Source of the DNA: Pyrus communis
Taxonomy: Eukaryota; Streptophyta; Magnoliopsida; Rosales; Rosaceae
Length of the DNA: 64,000 bases
Reading direction: 5' to 3'
Assembly (NCBI RefSeq): GCF_963583255.1
Contig: NC_084809.1
Coordinates: forward strand, 8,472,215-8,536,214
Shown: positions 1 to 10,548 of the stretch, in pieces
Numbering within the stretch: position 1 is the first letter of the stretch
How the letters are laid out: each line of letters starts with the position of its first letter
The notes under the pieces: model-generated
Database searches by the model: none
The model's input: the letters and a program-made list of their open reading frames with translations, nothing else
What the model was told of the DNA's origin: nothing
Translations under genes and position numbers: made by a program

Positions 1-815
1 GGATATATATATGTTTACCTCACTAGAAAGCAATTTTTCCAGACAAATCATTGAGCAGATATTTGTAATATTCTGTCTCTGTTTTTGGTTATATATGAAA
101 ACATAATTAAACTCCAGGTTTTAAAATTTACTTCCTAGTTTTGTTTTGCTTAATGAGCTAAAATTTTCTCCATAGACTCAAGGTTCATCGCATCTAGAAC
201 ATATTAGTAGTCAATCTTCATGGCGGAATCAAACATGTTGCAAATCGGTCTTCAGAATTTTCAAATTTGAGTCTTTTAGACTATCTCCAACAATGACTTA
301 AAACCTAAAATTTCCCTTCCCCCCCCCCCCCCCCCCCAAAATCTACTCCAACCAATGACCTAAAATTAACCTAAAACCTAAAACTTATTTTGAGGCCAAA
401 TACCAGCCCAATTTTAGGCCACAAAGCAAAATGGTCCCACCAATTGAGACTGAAACAAGGGCTGTGAAGCCCACTGCCCAGCTCCCACGCGCCAGACAGC
501 CCACATTTCATCTGAGACTGACACAAGCTGGCCCACCCACGTGGGGTTGTCCCCCGGGTGTCAGCCCACTGTGTAGCCCAACGGCTACTTTTGCAACAAT
601 CCAACGGCTGGATTTAATGGACCGTTGGTTAATCCAACGGTCCAGGTTCAATTTTTTTTTTTTAGTTTTATATTTATGTATTTATTGAATCCAACGGCTT
701 AGATCAAATATAATTAAATATAACGGTAAAAAAAAAGATCTAACGATCCAAATTTAAATCCAACGGCTAGAATAATTTTAAAAAATTATTTAACTTAAAA
801 TTCAACCAAAAACTC

Positions 816-823
816 TATAAATA
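816..823 (+). promoter_or_regulatory. TATA box of the Myb-like transposon gene
   Basis: TATAAATA lies about 108 bases upstream of the ATG at 924, leaving a leader of roughly 75 bases rich in A, C and T. The spacing fits a plant core promoter inside the transposon. Confidence 0.5.
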
Positions 824-923
824 CCTATGTATTTGTTCAAACATCCACACAAAACTCACTTTTCTCCTACAATTCTTCCAATTTTTCTTTATACCATTTA
901 TTCTCATTTCTAGAATTTTCAAG

Positions 924-1895
924 ATGGCAAAAGAGCCTGTTAGAGGTCGTAATTGGACCTTTGACGAAGATATTGCTTTATGTTTGGCATGGATTTCAAT
1001 TAGCGAAGATGGTGCCGTCGGCACCAATCAAAATAGAAAGGTTTTATGGGGTAAAATCGTTGATAAGTTCCATGAAAACTCCAACGCCGGTCGAAGGGAA
1101 GTTGGTGGTGTTTATGATCGGTGGAAGATTATCAACAAAGCGTGCACTTTATGGAAAGGAAGCTTGGAGAGAGCCATGGTTGACATGCCTAGTGGAAGGG
1201 GCGCCTCAGAAATTGTGAGTTTATTTGTTGATATTTTAGTTGTCATGTACATAATAGTATTTTGCAACTAATTGTTTTTATGTATTTGTTGCATAGGGTG
1301 ACAAAGCAATGGCAATTTACAAGACAAGAACTACACCAAAAAATCAAGCTTTTAAGTTGCATCATGCTTGGAACATCCTTAAGGATTGTCCGAGGTGGGG
1401 AACCGATGCGAACCAACAATGTGGAAGATTATTTCATAATGAAGCCCCACCCCCAAATGATGTCAATGAAGGTGTGAATTTTGCCGACAATGAAGGTGTC
1501 GAACAAATGACCCCAACTTCTTCTTTTGCAAGGCCCCCGGGTAGAGATAAGCAAAAGGAAGCAAAGAGAAAAGGGAAGTCCCAAGATCCGACACATGCAC
1601 AATTTGCTAGCGAAATGGCAATAATAAACGAAATCCAGTGCCGTTGGCAAGAAAAATCGGCCCAAATGCTTTTGGCCATGAAGGAACAAGGGATAGGGAG
1701 CAAGAAAGGTACGAAACAAATTTGATAATGGAGGACCTCGACAAATACACTCCAGAGAGGAAGAGATACTTACGTGGTAAGCAAAAGGAAATTTTACGAA
1801 GGAATGCCACAAGGAGTATATTTCAAGATGATGATTCATCTCAAGACTATCACCCAAGTCCATCACCAAGTCAAGATGGTGAATATCATTATTAA
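924..1895 (+). pseudogene. Harbinger ORF1-like Myb/SANT protein with NAM-associated C-terminal region, frameshifted
   Basis: Exon 1 (924-1214) starts with MAKEPVRGRNWTF and has a tryptophan-rich SANT-like region (NWTFDEDIALCLAW, VLWGKI, YDRWKIINKACTLW). A GT-AG intron (1215-1296) joins in frame to exon 2 from 1297 (GDKAMAIYKTRTTPK...). Exon 2 reads into a lysine-rich linker and a NAM-associated tail. The frame then stops at 1723-1725. The rest of the tail (RYETNLIMEDLDKYTPERKR) continues in the next frame to a stop at 1893-1895, so one base has been lost or gained near 1680-1705. Such proteins are often annotated 'glutathione S-transferase T3-like' but are DNA-binding partners of Harbinger transposases. 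The lesion suggests an inactive gene; a sequence error is possible. Confidence 0.75.
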
Positions 1896-2630
1896 GTTTA
1901 TGTAGTCTATGAGTTTTCGATTGTATTAAGTTTATGTAGTTTATTAATTGTTTTTTTATTTTTTAAGTTTATGTGGTTTATTAATTGTCTTTTTTATTTT
2001 TTAAGTTTATGTGGTTTATTAAATGTCGTTGGTATTAAGTTTATGTGGTTTATCTTGATTTTCATGTATTGATTTAGTGATTTTTCAAAATTTATCGGAA
2101 TTTAAATATTTTTAGGTTAAAATGTTCATAAAATTAATTTAGGATAGTCTACATAATTTTTTTTTTTTTTAAAAAAAGTTAATTTAAAAAAAATAGCCTT
2201 AATTCATTCTTTGATAATCTGGGGCTAAAATTTTAAGTCAGAATGGTTGGAGTAGAAATGCTGTTTCTGGGCTAAAACCTAAATTTTCTGGGCTAAATAT
2301 TTTTAGGTTTTAGGTCACCATTAGAGATAGTCTTACTATGTGAAGACGACTGCTATAGAACATACTAATCATGTATTAATTAGTAAAGTATGGCTGCTAT
2401 GCTGCTAGAACTAAAATACTAGCCATGTGTTAGTATATCCTTGTCTACACAAATCTTCCTTGAGAAAAGTAAAGATCACCAAGCACCAGGAAGGACCAAA
2501 GAGCTATCAGCGAAACATAACAAATGAGAAAAACAAGACCTGCACTTTTTTCCTCTTCTTTTACATGTTTTTGGTTGCACTTTCCGCGCAGGTGTCCTAT
2601 TTGCTCACTTACCATTTCAATAAAAATGTT

Positions 2631-2797
2631 TTTTTTTTTAGTACATCGATATTTTTACATTAGGAGAAGGGGAAGTTCGGCTAAACCACACAATGGGCAA
2701 TCTAATTCGGTATCGAATTCGCCATCTACGATATTCGAATCTAAGACCTCTCACCTCCAAGTGAAGAGAAATACCACCAGACCGTAGTAATGAATGA
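2631..2797 (-). mobile_element. tRNA-derived SINE, minus strand, with perfect 18-bp target duplication
   Basis: On the minus strand the element begins near 2797 with a GGTCTGGTGGTATTTC box-A-like segment. A GATTCGAAT box-B-like segment follows, and the element ends in an A-rich tail seen as T's at 2631-2639. The 18-base sequence CATTTCAATAAAAATGTT flanks it exactly at 2613-2630 and 2798-2815. Length, internal Pol III boxes, A tail and a long duplication are the marks of a SINE moved by L1-type machinery. A related copy lies at 52538-52713. Confidence 0.85.
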
Positions 2798-2815
2798 CAT
2801 TTCAATAAAAATGTT

Positions 2816-4130
2816 AATGACAAGCTTATTGCATTGTTAAATGATATCTAAGGACCTGGTGGGCATAGAAACATTAGTACCCTCTTATACGAAACAAGGT
2901 TGAGAGTTGACTTGTCATTTCCCTTGTTTATTCCAACTTCCAAGGTTCACTGCAAACGGTGTGACACACTGTTTACCCTAATTTCTCTGGTAATTGTTGT
3001 ATTTTCAAATTCGAAAATCCCAGTTTGACTCTTTAAAACTTGAGTTGACCTTTCTTTTTCAAAATTTTTTTTTAAGCTTAGTTGTTCAAATCTTGTATAT
3101 TTTTTAATAGAGCTGAATTACATGAGGTTTAAGTGAAAATTATTAACGAAACGGAGTTGAAACGAAAAAATTATGAGCATCGAAATTGAAGGGCATTTTG
3201 ATCTTTTTCACTTGCTATAAATAGTAAGTTTTTCATTTTGGAAAGATGGAACTTGTCAGAAATAGAAAGCCCAGACCTCAACTACAACCCGTTTACCGCC
3301 CCCTCCCCTCCCCCCTCCCCCCCCCCCCCCCCCCTCAACAACCCAATTTACTTTGAAACAAGCTGACGTGGATTCTGGCCATCTCCTACAGGATTAGTCG
3401 ACACTACCTATGCAGAATTGAAGCCCTCACTTGACACACCTCAACTCTATGTCCAGTGAACACCAAAATTGAGACGTGTTGGCCATCACCCGTATGGATG
3501 ATGAATCCATAATATGCATAAAAACATAGCTAAATTATCAACTAAAATCTATCGAAAATTCAGTATAACTTCTCCTAAAATAAAGATAAGCCTAAATCAA
3601 ACCCTTGCAGGTAATACATTTATTTCAACACATCCCAAAAGGGCCACAATTAATGCGTCTCCGACCTAGTTCAGAGCATAGTTGTCTAATACCAGTTTCA
3701 CGGATAAAGCGGAGTAGGTACCAACTCGATAAGGATGTGTGAGAGCCTAAAAAGATGCATCGATGTCCAATATGCTCACGTCAACTGCTACTAGTTCATA
3801 AGGGGGTGCAAAACAAGAAAATGTGAGTGGACGAAAAATAAAGTTTTCCAAAACTATTTTATTTTCTAAACATACTAACCCCTTGTTTTGGAAACACATA
3901 TACTATGTATGATTTTTGAAAGCCTAAGCATGCCATAAAAACTGAAAATTGATATATACATGTGTATACACTGCGAGTTGATAGTCACATATATGCTGAG
4001 CTAATACTTACCGTTGGCATATCATACAATATTATCCACTAGTCATAGCTAGGGAAAGCTGGATAGTATAATCATGTCATTGTCGAGTCTTGAAGCATGA
4101 CAAGCTGAGAATATAACTGTGTAATTATGT
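2816..4130. other. Intergenic DNA with LTR-like fragments, no gene seen
   Basis: About 3110-3330 resembles an LTR promoter zone: an LTR-like AACGAAACGGAGTTG stretch, then CTATAAATAG near 3214. About 3600-3860, read on the minus strand, resembles the CACTCACnnTTCTGTTTTGC zone of the solo LTR at 34983-37057 (its match is near 36700). Both look like truncated Ty3/Gypsy LTR pieces, but I could not define their ends. A C-rich run lies at 3300-3335. I see no open frame that looks like a gene. Confidence 0.4.
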
Positions 4131-5283
4131 CGTGGGCAAGCATATGGAGCCAAGCAATTGCCAGCAATGGGAATCATATGCCAAAGAGCAATCATGCATC
4201 TTGCTCATGGGAGCAGCAATCCTCCTCGCATTCGTGTATTGGTGGTCAGGTCCAATCCTCGTAGCCCATCGGCCAATCAGAAGAAATTGCAGAGCGGGTT
4301 CAAATCTTTGCAAGAGGAATTGTCCCACAGCTATTTACGTTTGCCATAAACTGCCCCCAGCAGAGGTTTCTTCAAGCTCAGAACATAGTCAACCCTTACA
4401 TGTCTATTGGAGTCTTCATCCTTCACATTCGTCTCACTTGGGGTGGTGTTTTTTGTAGTGGATTATTGTCTAACTGGGGCTGCTCTTACGCTGAGCTTGT
4501 CTTGGTGGCTTCTTGTCATTATTTATGGGCTTTACATTCTTCTGAGCCCCAAGTGCAAGGAGACTTGGACTGGCTTCTCTTGGAAATCTTTCAAAGGGTT
4601 GCGGCCTTATTTTAAGTTGACTGCTATCATGCTCTGGTAGGTGAAACAAAACAATGATGCAAATGCAACCACTTAGGCTTTCTTAGACCACATTGATCAA
4701 TGACCTTATTATGTCGAAGCTGAGGTGCCAATTACTCAACACATAAGGCCATTTACTAATGTTGTTTTAAAAACTATGGCGTCTATATCATTACTCGTTT
4801 GAAATTTCAATTAAAGCTATTTAGACAAACAAAGTTCACCACGTTGCTAATACACTTTCTGATAGGTCAGTCCTATAATAACAATATGGTCTACCTCTAT
4901 TAGAAAGTGTGTCCAAATAGCATTACCAAAAATTTTAACCCTTCGTCATCCTTTCCTAAACCTTTCACATGCTAACATCTTTTTTCTTTTGTGCATTAAT
5001 GTGGTTTGGAGATATGGTACAACCAAGGCCTAACACTAATTTCAGGGCTCCTCCCCAACCCTACAGTCTCACTAGACTCCATTTCTGTTTGGTAAGTTTG
5101 GATTTTGTTAACGCATCTTTTAACCTTTTCATTGCCAGTTAATTTTCATGAATTATTGAACCATGATTGCTATTATTATATCTAACTTTTGCATGCTTGT
5201 TCTTATGCGATGAACAATTCCAGCATGAACTACTGGAACTTCAGTTTGCAATTTATGTTAGGCCTAAGTGCAGCGGCCAGGTT
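4131..5283 (+). pseudogene. Broken MATE (DETOXIFICATION 35-like) transporter copy
   Basis: Three blocks match the intact gene at 21951-24441. These are 4131-4636 (exon 2: GQAYGAK, WWSGPI and CPQQRFLQAQN equivalents spread over different frames), 5005-5091 (exon 3, EIWYNQGL...) and 5224-5283 (start of exon 4). Introns sit at the same places, so this is a duplicated gene rather than a processed copy. Exon 1 and everything after early exon 4 are missing. Exon 2 contains several frame-changing indels. The acceptor before exon 3 reads GTGG where the intact gene has ATAG. It cannot make a transporter. Confidence 0.85.
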
Positions 5284-6480
5284 CATAAAAAAAAAGCTCA
5301 TAAGAACTCAAATTATTCCCTTACTAGTCTAAGTATTGGAAGTGATCTAATCATAATGAAATTACTTGGCTTATGCAGTGTTTGAGTTAGTAGCGAGCTG
5401 TTGGAAGTTAATTTTGATTCAAGCTTGTTTAATCTTAGTCTTAAAGTTGGCTTAGGTGGCAAGAAGAGTAGTAACGGCTAGTTTTTTAAATATCCTTTGA
5501 AGAGTCTTTTGTCTGTTGTGTAATAATCCATAGTACTGGACACTTGCATGCTCTAGATTAGGGATGTGTTGTAAGGTCCAGATGAGTGTGCACAGCTGTG
5601 TCCTCAAGGGCAATGTACCCGAAGAGGAATAGGTCTAAGATGCCTTCTGTGAATTGGAATGCATTCCAAAGGAAAAAAGTTGTAGTTAAATAACAACAAT
5701 ATCAAGTGCTCAAGGATACAAATTGACCTCTGTAGATGCAATTCTGGTTATCGGCGCAAGCCTTTCGACATTGTGAAGGCAAAAGTTAGAAATCGTACCG
5801 GTTCTTTATCTATGCACAATCACAATTTTTGTACTCAAAATATAGTTGATGTATGTGTTCCTGCAGTTGTAATCATTTAGACTATTAATTACCTTATACC
5901 TCTCGGTTATGTGAAAGAAAAAATCACCTAGCTTGAAACCACTCTTCAAGTCCAGATGAATTTTCTTCTCGGCTATGTGAGACCCAAATGGGTGACACAT
6001 CATCAAGCTAACAGTTTTTTAACAGAAGTTGAGGGCAAGGACCAATGATACACGTTTTGTTAAATTTAGGAATGCAAATTAACGAAATTTAGTTCAAGAA
6101 CAAATTCTAAACTCAAGTGCAAGTTCAAGGACAAATTCTATATTTTACTCGTTGATATTTTGTAGCTGCCTTATAAAATCACCATGTGGATAACATAGTT
6201 CAGCTTTTCTTTACCAAGTCACCTAAATATTTTCAACTGGTCAAAGTATGGCTGCTAGCTTTTGGTTTATTTATTTATTTTGAAGAGTATGGTGTTCGGT
6301 GGGGGAAAGGTATGGCTACTAGAAACATGAATGATAAATGAACCTTGACTTAGCCTCCAAGGACTCAGGAAAGTTTCAAGAATACATGAATTAGTATGCT
6401 TCTGAAGACAATTCATCCTTGATTACTAGTATAGATTAATGCAAAAAACCAAACAGCAGGAAGGGAGGAAAGAACTTTCT
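5284..6480. other. Intergenic, no gene seen
   Basis: AT-rich spacer between the MATE relic and the first WAK-like gene. Open frames are short, unrelated to neighbours and without recognisable motifs. The last part is the upstream region of the WAK-like gene. Confidence 0.4.
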
Positions 6481-6487
6481 CTGAACA

Positions 6488-6496
6488 CAATATATA
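6488..6496 (+). promoter_or_regulatory. TATA box of the first WAK-like gene
   Basis: AATATATAAAGAG centred near 6491 lies about 55-60 bases before the ATG at 6549, a normal distance allowing for a short leader. Confidence 0.45.
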
Positions 6497-6548
6497 AAGA
6501 GAAATATCTATTTATGTACCTAGAACAATTAGAAGAAGAAGCAGAATA

Positions 6549-8180
6549 ATGGATTTTTTACAGTTTCGACTTCATATTACTCTATTATTTTTGTTTACGA
6601 GTAGTGCAGTGCTAGCAGTACCATTATTAGCAAAGCCTAATTGCCAATCACGTTGCGGAGACGTTGAAATCCCGTACCCTTTCGGAATTGGAGCAGGCTG
6701 TTACATTGACGACTGGTTTCAAATAACATGTGTCAACTCAACCAAACCTTTCTTGAACAAGATCGATCTAGAGGTGCTAGAAATTTCTGTTAAGGGTACA
6801 CTAAAGGTTGTAAACCCAATTACGTTCTCTTCCAACTGCGGTACTAATAAGCCTATTCGCCAAGCGGCCAACTTGGAGGGAAGCCCTTTTGTGTTCTCCC
6901 AGAAGAACATATTCACTGCAATGGGTTGCGGCGTTATGGCCATGATCACTTCAAACTCAAATGGCTCTACCGTTTCAGCCGGCTGCAAGTCCGAATGTGA
7001 CAATATTTCAACAAATGTGAAAAAGAATGGAGTTTACTTCTGCCAGACCCCCATCCCTTGGTTTCTCTCTGCCTTCACTACTACTTTCCAGGTTTATGAT
7101 GATTATACAAAAAGTACTAATTCATGCAGTTATGCATTTTTGGTAGACCATGACTGGTTTCCCAACAATTCAACAAAAAATATTTCTACCATCAGTGCCA
7201 TGGACAATGTCCCTGTCATGCTAGACTGGAACTTATATCATTCGACGGTCGATGTATTTGGAGTCATGGTAAAAGTAAATCCGAGATCTTTGGGTTCCGA
7301 ATCATCCTTCTATTGCCAAAGTCATAATGACAGCTCTTCAATACATGAATCCTCATTCAGGCTGGAATGTTTCTGCAATTGGGGCTATGAGGGAAATCCC
7401 TATCTCCCACAAGGATGTCAAGGTAAACAATTCTAATTTATAATTTTATAAATCAACAAACACCATCCTTCTTTGTTTGTCTACCTTCTCTACTTACCAT
7501 TTTGATTTTAATGAGCAGGAAATTTACAACATTATTAACTTTTCTTTTTCATTACAAAATATTGCAGACATAAATGAATGTGAGGCTGGGAACCATTGTA
7601 CTGGAGGCTCCATATGTAAGAACCATGTTGGGTATTATGAATGCTACCCACCACATAGAAATTCTTGGCTTAAAGTGGTCTTTATAGGTATGCCCTTGTC
7701 TCCCCACACTACGATATGTAAAATATAATCTGCTTTCTTCTATGGTAACTTTTCTTCTTATTTACAAAACACAAGGATTGTTTGTGCATGAAGTTAGTTC
7801 TTTATAGATCGATATTGTAATGATACCATAGAAAATATGTCGATAACATGGTTTTATAGTTTGTTGTCAACAACGATATCGATGGCATTATCGACAACCA
7901 GTTTCCAGAATAATATGCATTGCAAATATTGCAAATAGCTATCCCTTTACCTTTATAAAAAGAAATAAAAATCTTCTTGACCTGGTTGATATTCTTATGT
8001 TACTCAGCTATATTTTCAGGTATCGGCATCGGTCTTGGGCTATTGTTTCTACTCGTTGGTGCTTGGTGGTTGTATAAAGTCGATAGAATTAAACTCAAGG
8101 AGAAGTTTTCGCAACAAGATGGCAGTTTATTGATGGAACTACAGCGTTTATCTTCTGGTGAAGTCAACTTGGATAATTAA
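6549..8180 (+). CDS. Wall-associated-kinase-like receptor truncated before its kinase domain
   Basis: Exons 6549-7422, 7568-7687 and 8020-8180, all with GT-AG junctions, splice into one open frame of 384 residues. In order these encode a hydrophobic signal peptide (about residues 1-23), a GUB_WAK galacturonan-binding domain opening with NCQSRCGDVEIPYPFGIG, many N-glycosylation sites, an EGF-like piece starting DINECEAGNHC, a membrane segment (GLGLLFLLVGAWWLY) and a basic juxtamembrane stretch. The frame stops at SSGEVNLDN, just where the intact relative continues VEKIKLF into the kinase. WAK proteins sit in the plasma membrane and sense pectin. This one could bind ligand but not signal by itself, so it is either a decoy-like protein or an early pseudogene. 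It is the first of three tandem WAK-like genes. Confidence 0.75.
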
Positions 8181-8305
8181 AAATGTTCAAATTAGTTTAC
8201 GAGTTAGAATGTATTATACATATAGAGTTTATAAAGGAATTGTTTGTTTGTCAAATGGAAGAATTTAAAAAGTCTGAAATAGTTTGTGGAGGCTAATTTA
8301 AGTTA
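8181..8305 (+). pseudogene. Remnant of the WAK-like kinase N-lobe
   Basis: Downstream of the stop, patches align with the kinase exon of the second WAK-like gene: ATGTTCAAATT against its CTGTTCAATT, GTTTATAAAGGAAT against GTTTACAAAGGAAT, and TGGAAGAATT...GTGGAGGCTAATT against TGGAAGAATC...GATGGAGGCGAAATT. The glycine loop and the catalytic lysine segment are deleted and no frame persists. The receptor above therefore lost its kinase by decay rather than by original design. Confidence 0.65.
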
Positions 8306-8978
8306 GAAGCCAATGGAAACGAAATTTCATTTTCAGTCCTCAATTTTTAATTCTATTTCGTTTGATAAAAGAAAACTGAATTTTTTTTATACCAACGGCA
8401 TTGGGGAGGGGAATTCGAAGTTAAAACCTCGGATGCAAATATAAGCTAATACCAAATAAGAACGGACATGTGCCCACTCTTTTAAACAGGGGGCTTGTCC
8501 ACCATAATCTTGAGTATTTTTCCCTTTGGTTTTAATAGAAAAAGAAAAATTTTGTCTATTTATAAAATAAAATATTAGTTTTAACGGCTTGTCATTCAAG
8601 CAAATGTGAATATTTTTTTAGTGTTTTCCTCATATTTGAGAGTTTCGAACTCTAGATCTAGCTTGCTCTAACCACTAAAGTAGTTAAAAGTATAACCCTG
8701 CATCAAAAGTACCATGTCAGTTCAATTCCCCCACCCCAATATCATTTGTGTACAAGAAAAAGGAAGCAGAAGGTCGTCTTCTTGCAAGGCTCCTGGCGTA
8801 GCCTCCAGTTGCACCACCATAAACGTTGGTACACCCGAGGAAACCTGATGCCAGTCCTGCCTCGAAGGTGTAGCTTGGCAAAGCCAACCAAATTTGTGAA
8901 GGCAAGAAAGAACATCAAGTTTGGCTCCTCATTTCAACATATTTTTCATATTTTCTATCTTAAGAGTGAGATCATGTA
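8306..8978. other. Intergenic; unassigned open frames
   Basis: No recognisable gene. Overlapping open frames occur on both strands around 8717-8979 (62 codons minus, 77 codons plus), in a locally less AT-rich patch. I could not match either to a family and treat them as chance or a repeat fragment. Confidence 0.3.
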
Positions 8979-9773
8979 ATTTGATAACCTCATACAACAT
9001 CTTTAAAATATTTTAATTTCATACGTTTAGTTATATTTTTTTTTCAGTTTCATATATCTGTTAAAAACTCTGTTAAGTTAACCGTTAAATAATGAAGTGA
9101 CAAATGTAGAATCCACATTTGTACTATGACTGTTAACTTTGCACCATATGAATAAAAAATGATTATTTAATAAAAAAATCAGTCTATATTATAATTAAAA
9201 ACTAAAAAAAATTGAATAGGGGATCTGGACAAGCTTAGCCCGATAACCCCATCTCTTCCTCCTACCAATGATGCAGCCGTCAATCACCCTTTTCCTCCTC
9301 TCCCTCTACCTCACCTCCCGCCACCACTTCCGGGCCTAAAAGGCCCAGCCCAAGCCCGCCCCGCCGTCCAGCTGGTTCCGCCGAACCACATCCACCACTG
9401 CGAGGTTCGATTTCTCCCCGAGTTCTTTGATGTGTGGGATTTGTTAAGAAATGGAAATTTCATGGTGCTAAATGCTAGAGGGATTGTGGGGTTTGGACCT
9501 GGGAGGGATTTGAAGGTGTTTCCATGGAAGATGGAGATCCAGAGAGAGGGGAAGCTGGAGAAAGAAGAAGGGAAGGTTACGTTTCTAATTTTTAATATTT
9601 AATTATTTTGGTTCACCACATCACCAAAATATATTAGTTTTATATTTGTTACATCAGCAATTAACGGTTTAACTAACAAATGTATAAAATTATAATAAAA
9701 TGATAAATCATGAATAAAATTAAAATGTTTTAAAGATGTTGTATGAAGTTCTAATAGCATCAAACCTAAGGGG
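8979..9773. mobile_element. TIR element (Pack-type) with GC-rich captured insert
   Basis: Terminal inverted repeats: the left end contains TCATACAACATCTTTAAAAT and the right end, reverse-complemented, TCATACAACATCTTTAAAAC, each continuing into an ATTTTAATT-type tract. The ends are AT-rich, while about 9230-9590 is strikingly GC-rich and holds an open frame. That architecture resembles elements that pick up host gene pieces. I could not find a clear target duplication, so superfamily and exact ends are uncertain. Confidence 0.55.
9216..9602 (+). other. Open frame without ATG inside the TIR element (captured gene fragment?)
   Basis: A frame stays open from 9216 to the TAA at 9600-9602, about 128 codons, following a TGA at 9213. 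It has no good start codon. The first part is proline-rich; the second reads NHIHHCEVRFLPEFFDVWDL, then LRNGNFMVLNARGIVGFGPG and a charged tail. GC content is well above the flanks. I do not recognise the parent gene. It may be an exon captured by the transposon or a chance frame in GC-rich DNA. Confidence 0.4.
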
Positions 9774-10178
9774 ATAAAATATAATTTTATCTTTTTTAGT
9801 TTGTTCTAATTTTTTAGAAGCTGGAAATTAATCACATTTTAAAACAAATATTTGATTGATCCCTCCAATCATTTTCACATAGTTTCATGATTTTTCTTCA
9901 GTTTCACTGCTATTTTTATAATTTGAATTTTGACTATATTTCTTAGCATATTTTCAGCATTTCACTAGAAAGTCACCAAAATTGTAGGGCCATTAGAAAA
10001 TAAAGAGTTTAAACGAAAAATTTACGATACTGTTCATTTTAACAAAAAATCATATTTTTATACTAAAAAATCAAACTTAATATTATTTACTTTATTTTTT
10101 ATTTTATTTTTATCGATAAAGAAAATACGGTGCAAAAGCAGAAAATACAACAATGAAAATTTAAAAATTATTTGAGAA

Positions 10179-10412
10179 AAATCAGCATCAGTCATATTCT
10201 AACGCCGCCCTAATCTTCTCTTCTGTCGTGGAAGGTGCAGAGAAATCAGCATCAGTCATATTCTAACGGCGCCCTAATCTTCTCTTCCAGTCATATTCTA
10301 ACGCCGCCCTAATCTTCTGTTCTGTCGTGGAAGGTGCAGAGAAATCAGCATCAGTCGTATTCTAACGGCGCCCTAATCTTCTCTTCTGTCGTGGAAAGTG
10401 CAGAGAAATCAG
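10179..10412 (+). repeat. 64-bp minisatellite upstream of the second WAK-like gene
   Basis: Four copies of a 64-base unit (AAATCAGCATCAGTCATATT... to ...GTGCAGAG) start at 10179, 10243, about 10288 and 10342. The second is cut short by a junction at 10288, which looks like unequal exchange between units. Copies differ at a few sites, for example GCCGCC versus GGCGCC. The array ends about 135 bases before the ATG at 10549, inside the probable promoter. Confidence 0.85.
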
Positions 10413-10548
10413 CGGGAAAGTGCTGAGGACTAACTATATATCTATGCACTTTTACTTCTACTTTGAAGAAGGTTGAGAGTTGAGGATCATTTTCTGTGCA
10501 ACCTTACTCAGAGCTTACAACTAGAAACCGCCGGTATAGGTAAACAGA

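Larger units (their letters stand above)
279..2332 (+). mobile_element. PIF/Harbinger-type DNA transposon, non-autonomous, carrying only a Myb-like gene
   Basis: The two ends form an inverted repeat: the left end reads GACTATCTCCAACAATGAC and the right end, reverse-complemented, GACTATCTCTAATGGTGAC. Both are followed by a CTAAAACC-type motif. The element is flanked by TTA at 276-278 and 2333-2335, the 3-bp target duplication typical of PIF/Harbinger. A second inverted motif lies just inside the ends (CTACTCCAACCA near 345, its complement near 2250). The interior has several CCAACGGCT motifs, a C homopolymer near 319-337 and one spliced gene. I see no DDE transposase, so movement would need a helper. 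The class call rests on the duplication, the termini and the ORF1-like protein. Confidence 0.85.
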
